64,000 nt of DNA from Atopobiaceae bacterium UBA1367 (GTDB lineage Bacteria > Actinomycetota > Coriobacteriia > Coriobacteriales > Atopobiaceae). The stretch spans positions 319,908 through 383,907 of the forward strand of contig DBRN01000012.1 in NCBI GenBank assembly GCA_002305995.1, in the 5' to 3' direction. Under the pieces are notes generated by a model that saw nothing but the letters and a program-made list of their open reading frames with translations, had not been told where the DNA came from and made no database searches. Shown piece by piece: positions 41,451 through 50,552 of this stretch (its first letter is position 1; every line of letters starts with the position of its first letter). Made by a program: the position numbers and the translations under genes.

Positions 41451-43674
41451 GCGTGACGATGAAGTCCCGAGCCCAGTCCTCGGGAGCGATGCCGTCCTGT
41501 ATCGTGCCGTCACCGCCCCACGAGGCGTCGACCATCTGTCGCCATGCGGTGTCGGTCAGCCGGTCGGAGAGCGGCCACTCGAACTGGTAGAAGCTGAACA
41601 CGGTGCCGCTCGCCACGCGCAGCCCTCCGTCCACGGGCACGATGACATAGATCGGCAGCGCCCGCCCGACGCCCAGCTCGAGGCAGCTGCCGTTGGGGTC
41701 GGTGGCGACGTCGGTCACCACGGCGGCGGGGAAGTCGCGCGTGGTGAAGTACTCGTCATCGGCCTCGTCCTTGTAGACCTCCTGCCAGAAGTGCTCGAGC
41801 TGTCCACCATAGCTGCGGATGAGCTCGAACTCGTCATCGCTGGGCACCTCGCCCGCAAGCTCCTTGGTGGCGATCACCGAGAGCCGGTCGGCCAGCTCGG
41901 CGAGACGGGAGAGGTTCTCGGCATCGTCGTCGGACAGCATGCCAAGGCCCGCGAGCCCCTCGGAGGTGGCACGGGTCAGCTCGGCGAGGCGGGCGAAGAC
42001 CACGGGTTCAGGTTCGACGTAGCCTCGGTCGTCGCGCGTCTCGACCATGCCGCCCATCTCGGCCATGACCTGCTTGGAGTAGAGCACGGTGTCGTGCTTG
42101 AGCTCGGCATAGCTGCCAAGGTAGGTCTGCAGGTCCTTGCGCGTCCACGCCTGCGACCGCATGAAGGGCGGGTATCCCTCGCCCTTGGGCGTGAGCAGCG
42201 GCCTGATGGTGTGCAGCCACTGGCTGTAGAGGCTTGCGCTCCAGAGGGTGTCGGGGGCTTCGGCAAGGCTCGAGCGCAGCTGCTCCATGTGCTCCGAGTA
42301 GCCCTCGTAGCCGCCGGCGCCACGCTCCTCGAGCAGGGAGAGGGCCTCGTCGGATCCCATGGCGGCGGGGATGTCGAGCGCGTCGGGAAGCAGGCGCCTC
42401 TGGCCGTCGGCGTCCTCGCCGACCTCGCGGTAGACGAGCTTCTGGAAGATGGCCGCGTCGAGGGAGAAGCGCTGGCCCATCAGGCGGAAGCCAATGCCCT
42501 CGGCCAGCCGGTCCACGTCATCCTCCGTGTCCATGACGGGAAGCGAGTTGATGCGCGGGGCCTGGGCCTGTGCGGTGAGCTCATGGAAGCGCGCGAAGCC
42601 GTCATCGCTCGAGAGGAGCTCGGCGGTCCCGGCGCCGCCGCCAAAGGCCTCGTCGATAAGCGGGCGCCACTCGCAGTAGCCGTTGTCGTCGCTGGCACCG
42701 GCAAAGAAGCTGGTGACGGCATACACCCGCTCCCAGGTCTCGAGCGCCTCTCCGTCGAGCGCGCATGTCATCAGGGCAGCGCTGCGATCGAGGTCCTCAT
42801 CGCTGCTCGTGAGGTTCACCTGCCCGTACCACATCATCGTGCGAAAGTAGCGCTCCAAACCCTCGTCGCCCTCGTAGTAGCCCCGGGGGGCAAACTGGCT
42901 GTAGTCGAGCGGCTCGCCGGTGATGGCGGAGTCCGCGATGCCCTGTGCGGCAACGATGGCGTCCAGCTCGTGGCCCACGACGTCGGCCACCTCCGGGGGG
43001 ACGGTCGTGGTGGGATCGGCGAGCGACGAGCCTATCGCAAAGAACGCGACGTTGCGCCATGCGGCGTCCTCCCAGGGGGTGCCCTGTGCCTGCCGGGCCT
43101 GCCCCAGGCTGGCCTCGAGCATGAGGCGGCCGAGCGTGGCCACCTCCTCGGCGAGCGCCGTGCGCTCGGTCTGCTTGAGCAGGTGCGAGAAGTAGAGGTG
43201 ATAGGCGTGCATCATCGAGTCGACCGTCACGAAGTTGGGCAGGCCGGCATAGCGGTTCATCTCATAGTGCGTGTGGAACTCGTCGCCGCCGCCGAGGCCG
43301 ACGCAGAAGCCGTTCTCGTCCAGGGCGGCGAGCTCGGCGTCGTCGAAGTAGAAGTCGCCGGCATTGCTGACCGACGAGATCCTGTAGCTGTCCGCGTCGA
43401 GGGCAAGCGTGGGTCTCACGCTGTCCTCGGGGACGACCTTGATCGTCGAGAGGAGCGCCGGGCGAGCAAGCGGCTTGATGCCGTCCGCGACCTCCCCGCC
43501 GGCTGTGGCCCCGGCACCGCCCGACGATCTTCCTGCCCCGCCGAGTGACGAGCATCCCAGGGAGAGGGCGATCGCCACGGCCCCCATGAGGGCGCACGCG
43601 AGGCTTGCGAGCGATGCCGGCAGCCTCCGTCGCAGGACCTGAGGTTCCCGTTCGGTTTCGCGCCTGTGAGCCAT
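41440..43674 (-). CDS. DUF3160 family lipoprotein
   Basis: 744 residues. A signal peptide ends in the lipobox LSLGC (C41), so the mature protein is a membrane-anchored lipoprotein. A Gly/Ser linker follows, then one large DUF3160 domain (NAGDFYFDDAELAALDENGF; NFVTVDSMMHAYHLYFSHLL; FRLMGQRFSLDAAIFQKLVY; WLHTIRPLL). The family is found in bacteria and archaea, is secreted, and has no established function. It ends overlapping the small exported protein. AAAGGAAGGA precedes the ATG. Confidence 0.82.
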   Translation of the reverse strand: MAHRRETEREPQVLRRRLPASLASLACALMGAVAIALSLGCSSLGGAGRSSGGAGATAGGEVADGIKPLARPALLSTIKVVPEDSVRPTLALDADSYRISSVSNAGDFYFDDAELAALDENGFCVGLGGGDEFHTHYEMNRYAGLPNFVTVDSMMHAYHLYFSHLLKQTERTALAEEVATLGRLMLEASLGQARQAQGTPWEDAAWRNVAFFAIGSSLADPTTTVPPEVADVVGHELDAIVAAQGIADSAITGEPLDYSQFAPRGYYEGDEGLERYFRTMMWYGQVNLTSSDEDLDRSAALMTCALDGEALETWERVYAVTSFFAGASDDNGYCEWRPLIDEAFGGGAGTAELLSSDDGFARFHELTAQAQAPRINSLPVMDTEDDVDRLAEGIGFRLMGQRFSLDAAIFQKLVYREVGEDADGQRRLLPDALDIPAAMGSDEALSLLEERGAGGYEGYSEHMEQLRSSLAEAPDTLWSASLYSQWLHTIRPLLTPKGEGYPPFMRSQAWTRKDLQTYLGSYAELKHDTVLYSKQVMAEMGGMVETRDDRGYVEPEPVVFARLAELTRATSEGLAGLGMLSDDDAENLSRLAELADRLSVIATKELAGEVPSDDEFELIRSYGGQLEHFWQEVYKDEADDEYFTTRDFPAAVVTDVATDPNGSCLELGVGRALPIYVIVPVDGGLRVASGTVFSFYQFEWPLSDRLTDTAWRQMVDASWGGDGTIQDGIAPEDWARDFIVTHDR

Positions 43675-43716
43675 GGTCCTTCCTTTCTCTCGGTCGTGAT
43701 GACGTCTCGCGTGCCC

Positions 43717-45627
43717 CTACCCGCCCTGCTCCTTGATGGTGCCATCTCGATACGCGTCGAGCAGGTCGTGCAGGTCGGATATCTGCTCGGCCAGCGCCCT
43801 CCCCGTGTCGGTGTCGGCAATGCGCAGGCGCCGCTCCTCGGTCTCGATGACGGTCGTGTTGGAGAGGATGTCGGCGTTTGCCGCCAGGGCCGCCCTCACG
43901 GACAGGAACGGGCGATGCGCCTTGATGCGCATGCCGTTGGTGCTGGCGATGAGCGTGTAGCCGGCGATGCCGGTGGTCTTGTGGTAGGCCTCGCAGAAGC
44001 CGCCGTCCACCACCAGGCGCCGGGCGCCTCCCTTGATGGGGCTCTCGCCCTCGCGCTCCCGCACGGGTCGGTGGCCGTTGACGATGTGGGAGCGAGGGCC
44101 GGTGAGGCCGAAGTCGGCGAGGATGCGCTCGCAGACCTCAGGGCGCTCCGTGAGCTCGAAGTAGGGGTCCTGCGGCTCCTCCCAGGAGCTGCGGTCGTCC
44201 ACGAAGGTGCGCTCGAAGGTCTTGGTCACGCGGCCCGAGAGGGGGGAGCGGCGCCCGCACCACAGGTACCACATCCAGTCGAGGGCCCGCTGGTCGCCGC
44301 GATGCCAGGCGCGCCTGGCCATGCGATCGCAGAAGTCGAGGTACGCCCGGCCCCGGTACGACACGCCCTCGCCGATGACCTCGGTGAGGGTGCCGTCCCC
44401 CTCCAGCGGCACGCAGCCGTGGAACAGCAGGTTGCCGTTGCGCACGAGGTAGACCGACCCCTTTTCGTAGAGGAAGGCCGCATGGCGACGCAGACGGTCG
44501 GACTCCTTGAACGCCTTGACGAGGCCGTTCATGACGTGCTGCTCGTCCGCCGTGAGCTCGTAGGGGTCGCGTGGGTCGACGGTGGGGAAGTCGCAGGTGC
44601 GCAGCGGCAGGTCGCGTCCGCCGATGCGCACCGTGCCACGGCTGAGGTCGAGCGAGCCGAGCAGCAGGCGGTCGTCCATGTGGTAGTTGGGGTGGCGGCG
44701 GATGAGCTGGCCCTCAACCTTGAGCAGGATGACGGAGATGGCCTTCTCCAGCGCGCCTATCTCGTCGTCGGGGCGATAGGTGCGCTCGGCCAGGAGCGCC
44801 AGGCGGCGCAGCGAGATGCCATAGGCGCTCTCCACCATGGCGAGCGTGTTGTAGCGAACCTGCGTGCGCACCACCGAGGCGATGCAGGCCTGTGATCCTG
44901 CGGCGGCGCCCATCCACACGATGTCATGGTTGCCCCACTGGATGTCGACGGAGTGGTGCGTCATGAGGTCGTCCATGATGCGGTCGGCATGCGGGCCCCG
45001 GTCGTAGACGTCTCCCACCAGATGCAGGTGGTCGACGGCCAGGCGCTTGATGAGGGCTGCGAGGGAGCAGATGAAGTCGTCGGCCGCCCCGGTGTCGATG
45101 ATCGAGTCGATGATGCGCTTGTGGTACTCGTGGCGGTCGAGCTCGTCCGTGCCCGATGCGCGCAGCAGCTCGTCGATGATGTAGGCGTAGGTCTCGGGCA
45201 AGGCGCGGCGCACCTTGGAGCGCGTGTACTGGCTGGAGAGGAGACGGGCGAGCCGCACCAGCCGCATGAGGGCGGTCCAGTACCACTGGGACAGGTTCAG
45301 GCGGCGCTCGCGCAGCTGTGCGAGCTTCTCGTGGGGATAGTAGATGAGGGTGCAGAGCTCGTCCTTGGCCCATTCGTCAAGCTCGTCCCCGAAGGTCGCC
45401 TCGACATGCTCCCGCACCACACCCGAGCAGTTGTTGAGGATGTGCCCGAAGGCGAGGTGCTCGCCGTGCACGTCGCTCATGAAGTGCTCGGTGCTCTTGG
45501 GGAGGTGGAGGATGGCCTCGAGGTTGATGATCTCGGTGAAGGCCGACCGGGCGGTGGGGTACTGGCGTGAGAGCAGCCGGAGGTAGCGCTGCCGTTCTGC
45601 CAAGAGCGCTGCGTCGGTCATAGCCAT
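43717..45627 (-). CDS. fbp: Class III fructose-1,6-bisphosphatase
   Basis: About 636 residues, typical for the large Firmicutes-type enzyme. It has metallophosphoesterase motifs MSDVHGEH, GDVYDRGPHAD and WGNHDIVWMG, and late motifs FHGCVPLEGDG and VNGHRPVREREGESPIKG. It dephosphorylates fructose-1,6-bisphosphate in gluconeogenesis, in the cytoplasm. Start uncertain: ATG 45627 gives MAMTDAALLAERQRYL; ATG 45621 and ATG 45678 are alternatives. Confidence 0.93.
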   Translation of the reverse strand: MAMTDAALLAERQRYLRLLSRQYPTARSAFTEIINLEAILHLPKSTEHFMSDVHGEHLAFGHILNNCSGVVREHVEATFGDELDEWAKDELCTLIYYPHEKLAQLRERRLNLSQWYWTALMRLVRLARLLSSQYTRSKVRRALPETYAYIIDELLRASGTDELDRHEYHKRIIDSIIDTGAADDFICSLAALIKRLAVDHLHLVGDVYDRGPHADRIMDDLMTHHSVDIQWGNHDIVWMGAAAGSQACIASVVRTQVRYNTLAMVESAYGISLRRLALLAERTYRPDDEIGALEKAISVILLKVEGQLIRRHPNYHMDDRLLLGSLDLSRGTVRIGGRDLPLRTCDFPTVDPRDPYELTADEQHVMNGLVKAFKESDRLRRHAAFLYEKGSVYLVRNGNLLFHGCVPLEGDGTLTEVIGEGVSYRGRAYLDFCDRMARRAWHRGDQRALDWMWYLWCGRRSPLSGRVTKTFERTFVDDRSSWEEPQDPYFELTERPEVCERILADFGLTGPRSHIVNGHRPVREREGESPIKGGARRLVVDGGFCEAYHKTTGIAGYTLIASTNGMRIKAHRPFLSVRAALAANADILSNTTVIETEERRLRIADTDTGRALAEQISDLHDLLDAYRDGTIKEQGG

Positions 45628-45739
45628 CCCATCCCCGTTGAACCCTGACGCGTCCATCATCCCAGCTTTGGGCCGCACCTGCGAGGTCGTGGAGGGTCAG
45701 CGGCACGCCGCTCGTGCCTACCGACGGCATGTGCCCCGC

Positions 45740-45810
45740 CCCCGACAGGGGGCCTGCCCCCGTCGGGGTCCCAGGAGCCGGTGGCGGCGGCACCGGTATC
45801 CGGTGCCGCC
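45740..45810. other. Two strong hairpins between fbp and ileS
   Basis: The first pairs CCCCGAC-A-GGGGGC (45740-45753) with GCCCCCGTCGGGG (45756-45768), 13 bp with one bulged A. The second pairs 45786-45796 with 45800-45810, a perfect 11-bp stem with a 3-nt loop. They lie upstream of two divergent genes. If fbp starts near the ileS promoter, they would be in its leader; role unknown. Confidence 0.5.
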
Positions 45811-45864
45811 CCGTGTTGCTTCGGAGAATGATGGCGTCTGGCACATTTCCGGGCAGCCGCGTGC

Positions 45865-46147
45865 TATCATGCCCCCCATGAGCGATGACGGGGACGCGCC
45901 TTGTGGCCACCCGCGGTCGACAGAGAGTGGGGGAGCTGAGATCCCACGTCTGCGGCCCACGAGGCATCACCCCCGAGCTGCAGTCCGAACGCGGTGCGAT
46001 CCGCCAGTAGGCGCTGCCGGAGTGGCCGCCGAGACAGGCCAGCCGAGTACCGCGGTTCTCCGCACGCTGGGTGGTCAGAGCGAAGTGTCCCACATGCGCT
46101 TGTGCGCGCTTCGTCCCAGCAGGAGGGACGGGCGCTTTTTTTGTGCC
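45865..46147 (+). promoter_or_regulatory. T-box leader of ileS with terminator
   Basis: A -10 TATCAT (45865-45870) precedes a leader of about 270 nt. Stem I shows an AGAGAG segment (45922-45927) and a candidate isoleucine specifier ATC (45941-45943). Near the 3' end are ACCGCGG (46049-46055) and GGGTGGT (46069-46075); either could be the antiterminator core that pairs with the tRNA 3' end, though neither is a perfect T-box consensus. A terminator hairpin (about 46107-46135) ends in seven T (46136-46142). Uncharged tRNA-Ile would favour read-through into ileS. Confidence 0.72.
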
Positions 46148-46169
46148 CGGAAGGCGAAAGGACGCAGAG

Positions 46170-48986
46170 GTGGCAAACGAGTACAAGCAGAGCACCAACC
46201 TGCCCAAGACGGGCTTTCCCATGAGGGGCAACCTGCCGCAGAACGAGCCCAGGCGCCTCAAGGCGTGGGACGAGGCCGGCGTGTACGAGTTGGCCCTCAG
46301 GAAGAACGCCGGTCACGAGCGCTTCGTGCTGCATGACGGGCCCCCGTATGCCAACGGCCCCATCCACCTGGGCCACGCGCAGAACAAGATCTCCAAGGAT
46401 ATCATCAACCGCTACTGGATGATGCAGGGCCGCGAGGTTCCCTACGTCCCCGGCTGGGACTGCCACGGCCTGCCCATCGAGCACAAGGTCGAGGACATGG
46501 TGGGTGCCGAGAGGTTCCGCGAGCTTCCCACCGAGAGGATCCGCGAGCTGTGCCGCGAGATGGCGGTCGAGCAGGTCGACACGCAGCGCCAGGGCTTCAA
46601 GCGCCTGGGCGTGCTGGGCGAGTGGGACAACCCCTACCTCACCTACACCAACGACTACGACGCCACCGACATCGAGATCTTCAAGGCCATCTTCGACAAG
46701 GGCGCCATCTACCGCGGTCGCAAGCCGGTGCACTGGTGCTCCCACTGCCACACCGCCCTCGCCGAGGCCGAGATCGAGTACGCTGACGAGGTGAGCCCTG
46801 CCATCTTCGTGCGCTTCGAGATGACCACGGTCCCTGCGGGCCTCGAGGCCTGGGAGGGCGCCCTCGACGTCGTCATCTGGACCACCACGCCCTGGACGCT
46901 CCCGGCAGACGATGCCGTTATCCTCCATCCCGAGGCCATCTACGTCGCCGTCGCGCACGACGGTCGCGCCCACCTCCTCGCCGAGGCCCTTTGGGAGCGA
47001 TGCGTCGACCGGTTTGGCTGGGAGGGCGCCCACCTGGTGTCGGATGCCGACGGCGACGTCTGGCGCGCGACGGGCGCCGAGCTTGTCGGCAACCGCTACC
47101 GGCAGCCGATCTTCGGCGATGCGGGCGAGACGGGCGCGTTCATCTACGCGGACTACGTCACGCTCGAGGACGGCACGGGCATCGTGCACTCCGCCCCCGG
47201 CCACGGCGTCGACGACTACCTCGCCGGCGTGAGGTTCGGCGTGCCGGTGGTCATGCCCGTCGACGACGACGGCCGCTTCTTCAGGGGCGACGGCATGGGC
47301 ACCGGCGGCCCGTGGGGCGGCATGGAGGTCAACGAGGCCAACCCGCACATCGTCGAGTGGCTGCGGGAGCGCGGCACGCTCATCCTGCGCGAGGACATGG
47401 AGCACAGCTACCCGCACTGCTGGCGCTGCAAGAACCCGGTCATCTTCCGTGCCACCAGCCAGTGGTTCGTCTCGATGGATGCCACCGGCCTGCGTGACCG
47501 CGCCCTCGCCGAGCTCGACAAGGTCGCCTTCTACCCGCCGCACGCCGTCAAGCGCATCGGCGGCATGGTCGAGGGCCGTCCCGACTGGTGCATCTCCCGC
47601 CAGCGCAACTGGGGCGTCCCCATCCCGGCCTTCACCTGCCAGGACTGTGGCGAGACGGTCATGAGCGACGACACGCTCGATGCCGTGATCAAGCTCTTCC
47701 GCGAGCGGGGATCCGACTGCTGGTTCACCGACGAGCCGGCAAGCTATCTGGGCGACGCCTGCGTCTGCCCGAAGTGCGGCAGCCACGACCTCAAGGCTGA
47801 TCGTGACATCCTCGACGTGTGGTGGGACTCCGGCGTCTCCCACACCGCCGTCTGCCGCCATCGCGACTACCTCGCCTTTCCGGCAGACGTCTACCTCGAG
47901 GGCTCCGACCAGCATCGCGGCTGGTTCATGAGCTCGCTGATGACCTCCGTGGGCGCCTACGACAGGGCTCCCTACAAGGCCGTCATCAGCCAGGGCTTCA
48001 CCCTCGACGGCCAGGGCCGCAAGATGTCCAAGAGCCTGGGCAACGTCATCGACCCCAACGAGGAGTGCTCCCGGCGCGGCGCCGACGTCCTGCGCCTGTG
48101 GGTCGCCTCCGTCGACACCTCGGTCGACGTGCCGTGCGACAGCGAGATCCTCGACCAGGTGGGCGCCGCCTACCGCCGCTTCCGCAACAGCCTCAAGTTC
48201 CTGCTGGGCGAGATCGAGGGGCAGTTCGATCCGGCGACCGATGCGGTCGCACCCGGCGACCTGCTGCCCTACGACCGCCTGATGCTGGCCCGCATGTGCG
48301 AGGTCCACGAGCAGGTCGACGAGGCCTACCGCCGTTACCACTTCAACGCGGTCTACCGCATGCTCTACGACTTCGTGGTCACCGAGCTCTCCAACGGCTA
48401 TCTCAACGCCACCAAGGACCGCGTCTACTGCGGCGGCACGGCCTCCCCCGAGCGCCGCAGCGCGCAGACCGTCTGGGCAGCCCTGCTCTCCATGCTCGTC
48501 CACGACCTCCAACCGATCCTGGTGTACACCTGCGACGAGGCCATGGCATACCTGCCCGAGAGCATGCGTGACGGCCAGGAGTTCGCTGCCCTGCTCGACT
48601 GGTACCAGGCTCCCATGGCCGCCGCCGAATACGAGCCCCTGCTGCCTGCCTACCAGGCGCTGCTCGAGGCCCGCGCCTCGTTCACCAAGGCATATGAGAC
48701 GGCGCTCGCGGAGGGTCTCATCGCCGAGAAGACCACGCAGGCGGCCTCCGCGCACCTGGTGCTTCCGGCTGCGGCCTTCGAGCTGCTCGGCGATGGCGCC
48801 ATCGACCTCGCCGAGGTCTTCGTCTGCGCCCGTGCCGAGGTCCGCGCGGGCGAGGCGCTCTCCTGCGAGGTGCGTACCGCCCCTGGCGAGAAGTGCCCAC
48901 GCTGCTGGAACTGGCGCGAGCTGGGCGCCGACGGCCTGTGCCCGCGCTGCCATGACGTCATGTCCGACCTCGCGAGGAAGGAGTAG
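46170..48986 (+). CDS. ileS: Isoleucyl-tRNA synthetase
   Basis: 938 residues, class I. HIGH-type motif HLGH (66-69), CP1 editing domain, KMSKS at 618-622 (GRKMSKSLGN), anticodon-binding helices, and a C-terminal zinc finger with Cys pairs (EKCPRCWNW and LCPRCH). This is the bacterial type I IleRS, the mupirocin-sensitive kind. GTG start with GAAAGGA upstream. It heads ileS-lspA-rluD. Confidence 0.97.
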   Translation: MANEYKQSTNLPKTGFPMRGNLPQNEPRRLKAWDEAGVYELALRKNAGHERFVLHDGPPYANGPIHLGHAQNKISKDIINRYWMMQGREVPYVPGWDCHGLPIEHKVEDMVGAERFRELPTERIRELCREMAVEQVDTQRQGFKRLGVLGEWDNPYLTYTNDYDATDIEIFKAIFDKGAIYRGRKPVHWCSHCHTALAEAEIEYADEVSPAIFVRFEMTTVPAGLEAWEGALDVVIWTTTPWTLPADDAVILHPEAIYVAVAHDGRAHLLAEALWERCVDRFGWEGAHLVSDADGDVWRATGAELVGNRYRQPIFGDAGETGAFIYADYVTLEDGTGIVHSAPGHGVDDYLAGVRFGVPVVMPVDDDGRFFRGDGMGTGGPWGGMEVNEANPHIVEWLRERGTLILREDMEHSYPHCWRCKNPVIFRATSQWFVSMDATGLRDRALAELDKVAFYPPHAVKRIGGMVEGRPDWCISRQRNWGVPIPAFTCQDCGETVMSDDTLDAVIKLFRERGSDCWFTDEPASYLGDACVCPKCGSHDLKADRDILDVWWDSGVSHTAVCRHRDYLAFPADVYLEGSDQHRGWFMSSLMTSVGAYDRAPYKAVISQGFTLDGQGRKMSKSLGNVIDPNEECSRRGADVLRLWVASVDTSVDVPCDSEILDQVGAAYRRFRNSLKFLLGEIEGQFDPATDAVAPGDLLPYDRLMLARMCEVHEQVDEAYRRYHFNAVYRMLYDFVVTELSNGYLNATKDRVYCGGTASPERRSAQTVWAALLSMLVHDLQPILVYTCDEAMAYLPESMRDGQEFAALLDWYQAPMAAAEYEPLLPAYQALLEARASFTKAYETALAEGLIAEKTTQAASAHLVLPAAAFELLGDGAIDLAEVFVCARAEVRAGEALSCEVRTAPGEKCPRCWNWRELGADGLCPRCHDVMSDLARKE

Positions 48987-48991
48987 CCCTC

Positions 48992-49525
48992 GTGCGCGTT
49001 CCTGACGGACTCTCCCGGAGGGGCATGGGCGTCATCGCCTTCTGGCTCACGGTGATCCTCGTGGTCATCGCGGACCAGGCCACCAAGGTGGCGGTCAGGC
49101 ACCTCATGCCCCCAGGCGCCGCCGCCCGGACCTTGGTTCCTGGCCTCATCGACCTCGTCCATGTCGAGAACACGGGTGCCGCGTTCAACGTCGGGCGCGG
49201 GCTCACCTGGCTCTTCGTGGCCTGTGCCGTGGCGGCCTTCCTGCTTGCCGCCTACCTGGTCTGGGCCCGCGACCTGCCCCTCCGGCTCGTGTTCCCGCTC
49301 GCCGCCGTCGCCGGTGGCGGTGCGGGCAACATGATCGACCGCCTGGCGACGGGCTCGGTGACCGACTTCCTGGCCACCACCTTCGTCGACTTCCCCGTGT
49401 TCAACGTGGCGGATGTCTTCGTGACCTGCGGGGTGGTCGCCAGCGTGCTGCTCTACCTGCGCTGGGAGGCCGAGCGGGACCGCGCGGGCCACGATGGGGA
49501 CCGACGCGGTCGCGACCATGCCTGA
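48992..49525 (+). CDS. lspA: Lipoprotein signal peptidase (signal peptidase II)
   Basis: 177 residues with four membrane helices. Catalytic aspartates D116 (AGNMIDRL) and D141 (FNVADVFV); the N-terminal DQATK and ENTGAAF motifs are also present. It cleaves prolipoproteins such as the DUF3160 protein of this window after lipid attachment. GTG start 5 nt after ileS; it overlaps the start of rluD. Confidence 0.94.
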   Translation: MRVPDGLSRRGMGVIAFWLTVILVVIADQATKVAVRHLMPPGAAARTLVPGLIDLVHVENTGAAFNVGRGLTWLFVACAVAAFLLAAYLVWARDLPLRLVFPLAAVAGGGAGNMIDRLATGSVTDFLATTFVDFPVFNVADVFVTCGVVASVLLYLRWEAERDRAGHDGDRRGRDHA

Positions 49526-50534
49526 CAGGACCTGTGACCTGCTCGTCGGCCCGGATGACGACGGGGCGAGGCTGGATGCCTTCATCGCCTCCTGTGCGGG
49601 GATGCCGTCCCGCTCCGCCTGCGCGCGCCTCATCGACGGTGGTGCCGTCACCATCAACGCGACCGCGGCCTCCGGCAAGTCGGAGCGCGTCATGCTCGGT
49701 GATCGCATCAGGGTGACGCTGCCCGAGCCCGAGCCGGAGCCTGGTGCGCTGCGCCCGAACCCCGACATCCCCCTCGACGTCCGCTACGAGGACGAGTACC
49801 TCCTCGTGCTCTCCAAGCAGGCGGGGCTGGTGTGCCACCCCAGCGCCGGCCACGTCGACGACACGCTCGCCAACGCGCTCGTGGCGCATTGCGGGTCGGG
49901 GCGCCTGGGAACGCTGCAGGGGGAGGACCGTCCCGGCATCGTGCATCGCCTCGACATGGACACCTCGGGCCTCCTGGTGGCCGCGAAGGACGACGACACC
50001 CAACGCGCCCTCCAGGACCTCATCCGCCTGCGCGCCCTCGACCGTCGCTACATTGCCTTGGTGCATGGCTACGTCGCCTCTGACGAGGGGACGGTCACCA
50101 CGGGCATCGCGCGCAGCAGGCGCGACCGGCTGCGCATGGCGGTGTCAGACGACCCGCGTGCCCGCGAGGCCATCACGACATTGCGCGTGCTCGAGCGCTT
50201 CGAGGCGGGCCGCTTCGACGAGGGCTTCTCGCTGGTGGAATGCCGCCTCTACACCGGCCGCACGCACCAGATCCGCGTGCACATGCGCCACATCAACCAC
50301 GCCTGCGTGGGAGACCAGCTCTACGGCAGGGGGGACGCCCGTGCCAACCGCGGCCTGCGCAGGCAGTTCCTGCACTCATGGCGCATGCGGTTTGACCATC
50401 CCGTGACGGGAGAGCGCGTCGAGTGCCAAGACACCCTCCCCGCAGACCTGCTGGCTATACTTGACGGGATAGCTCACGCGTCGATGGGCAGGACCGCGGC
50501 TGGCGAGCGGATCTGCCCGCTGCTGGGAGCATGA
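49518..50534 (+). CDS. rluD: RluA/RluD family 23S rRNA pseudouridine synthase
   Basis: About 338 residues. An N-terminal S4 domain (ARLDAFIASCAGMPSRSACA, split by family spacing) and the synthase domain with catalytic D146 in GIVHRLDMDTSGLLV, later RTHQIRVHMRHI. It isomerises uridines in helix 69 of 23S rRNA if it is a true RluD; the exact target is inferred from position after lspA (YlyB/RluD-like). ATG 49518 overlaps lspA by 8 nt; ATG 49494 is an alternative. Confidence 0.88.
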   Translation: MPDRTCDLLVGPDDDGARLDAFIASCAGMPSRSACARLIDGGAVTINATAASGKSERVMLGDRIRVTLPEPEPEPGALRPNPDIPLDVRYEDEYLLVLSKQAGLVCHPSAGHVDDTLANALVAHCGSGRLGTLQGEDRPGIVHRLDMDTSGLLVAAKDDDTQRALQDLIRLRALDRRYIALVHGYVASDEGTVTTGIARSRRDRLRMAVSDDPRAREAITTLRVLERFEAGRFDEGFSLVECRLYTGRTHQIRVHMRHINHACVGDQLYGRGDARANRGLRRQFLHSWRMRFDHPVTGERVECQDTLPADLLAILDGIAHASMGRTAAGERICPLLGA

Positions 50535-50552
50535 GGCAACAGGAGGTATCCG

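Noticed and set aside
45867..48953. 1028-codon open frame opposite ileS
   Set aside because: High-GC shadow of ileS; no recognisable domains. Other long antisense frames (for example 12912-14888 opposite ftsI, 31429 region + strand) are rejected for the same reason.
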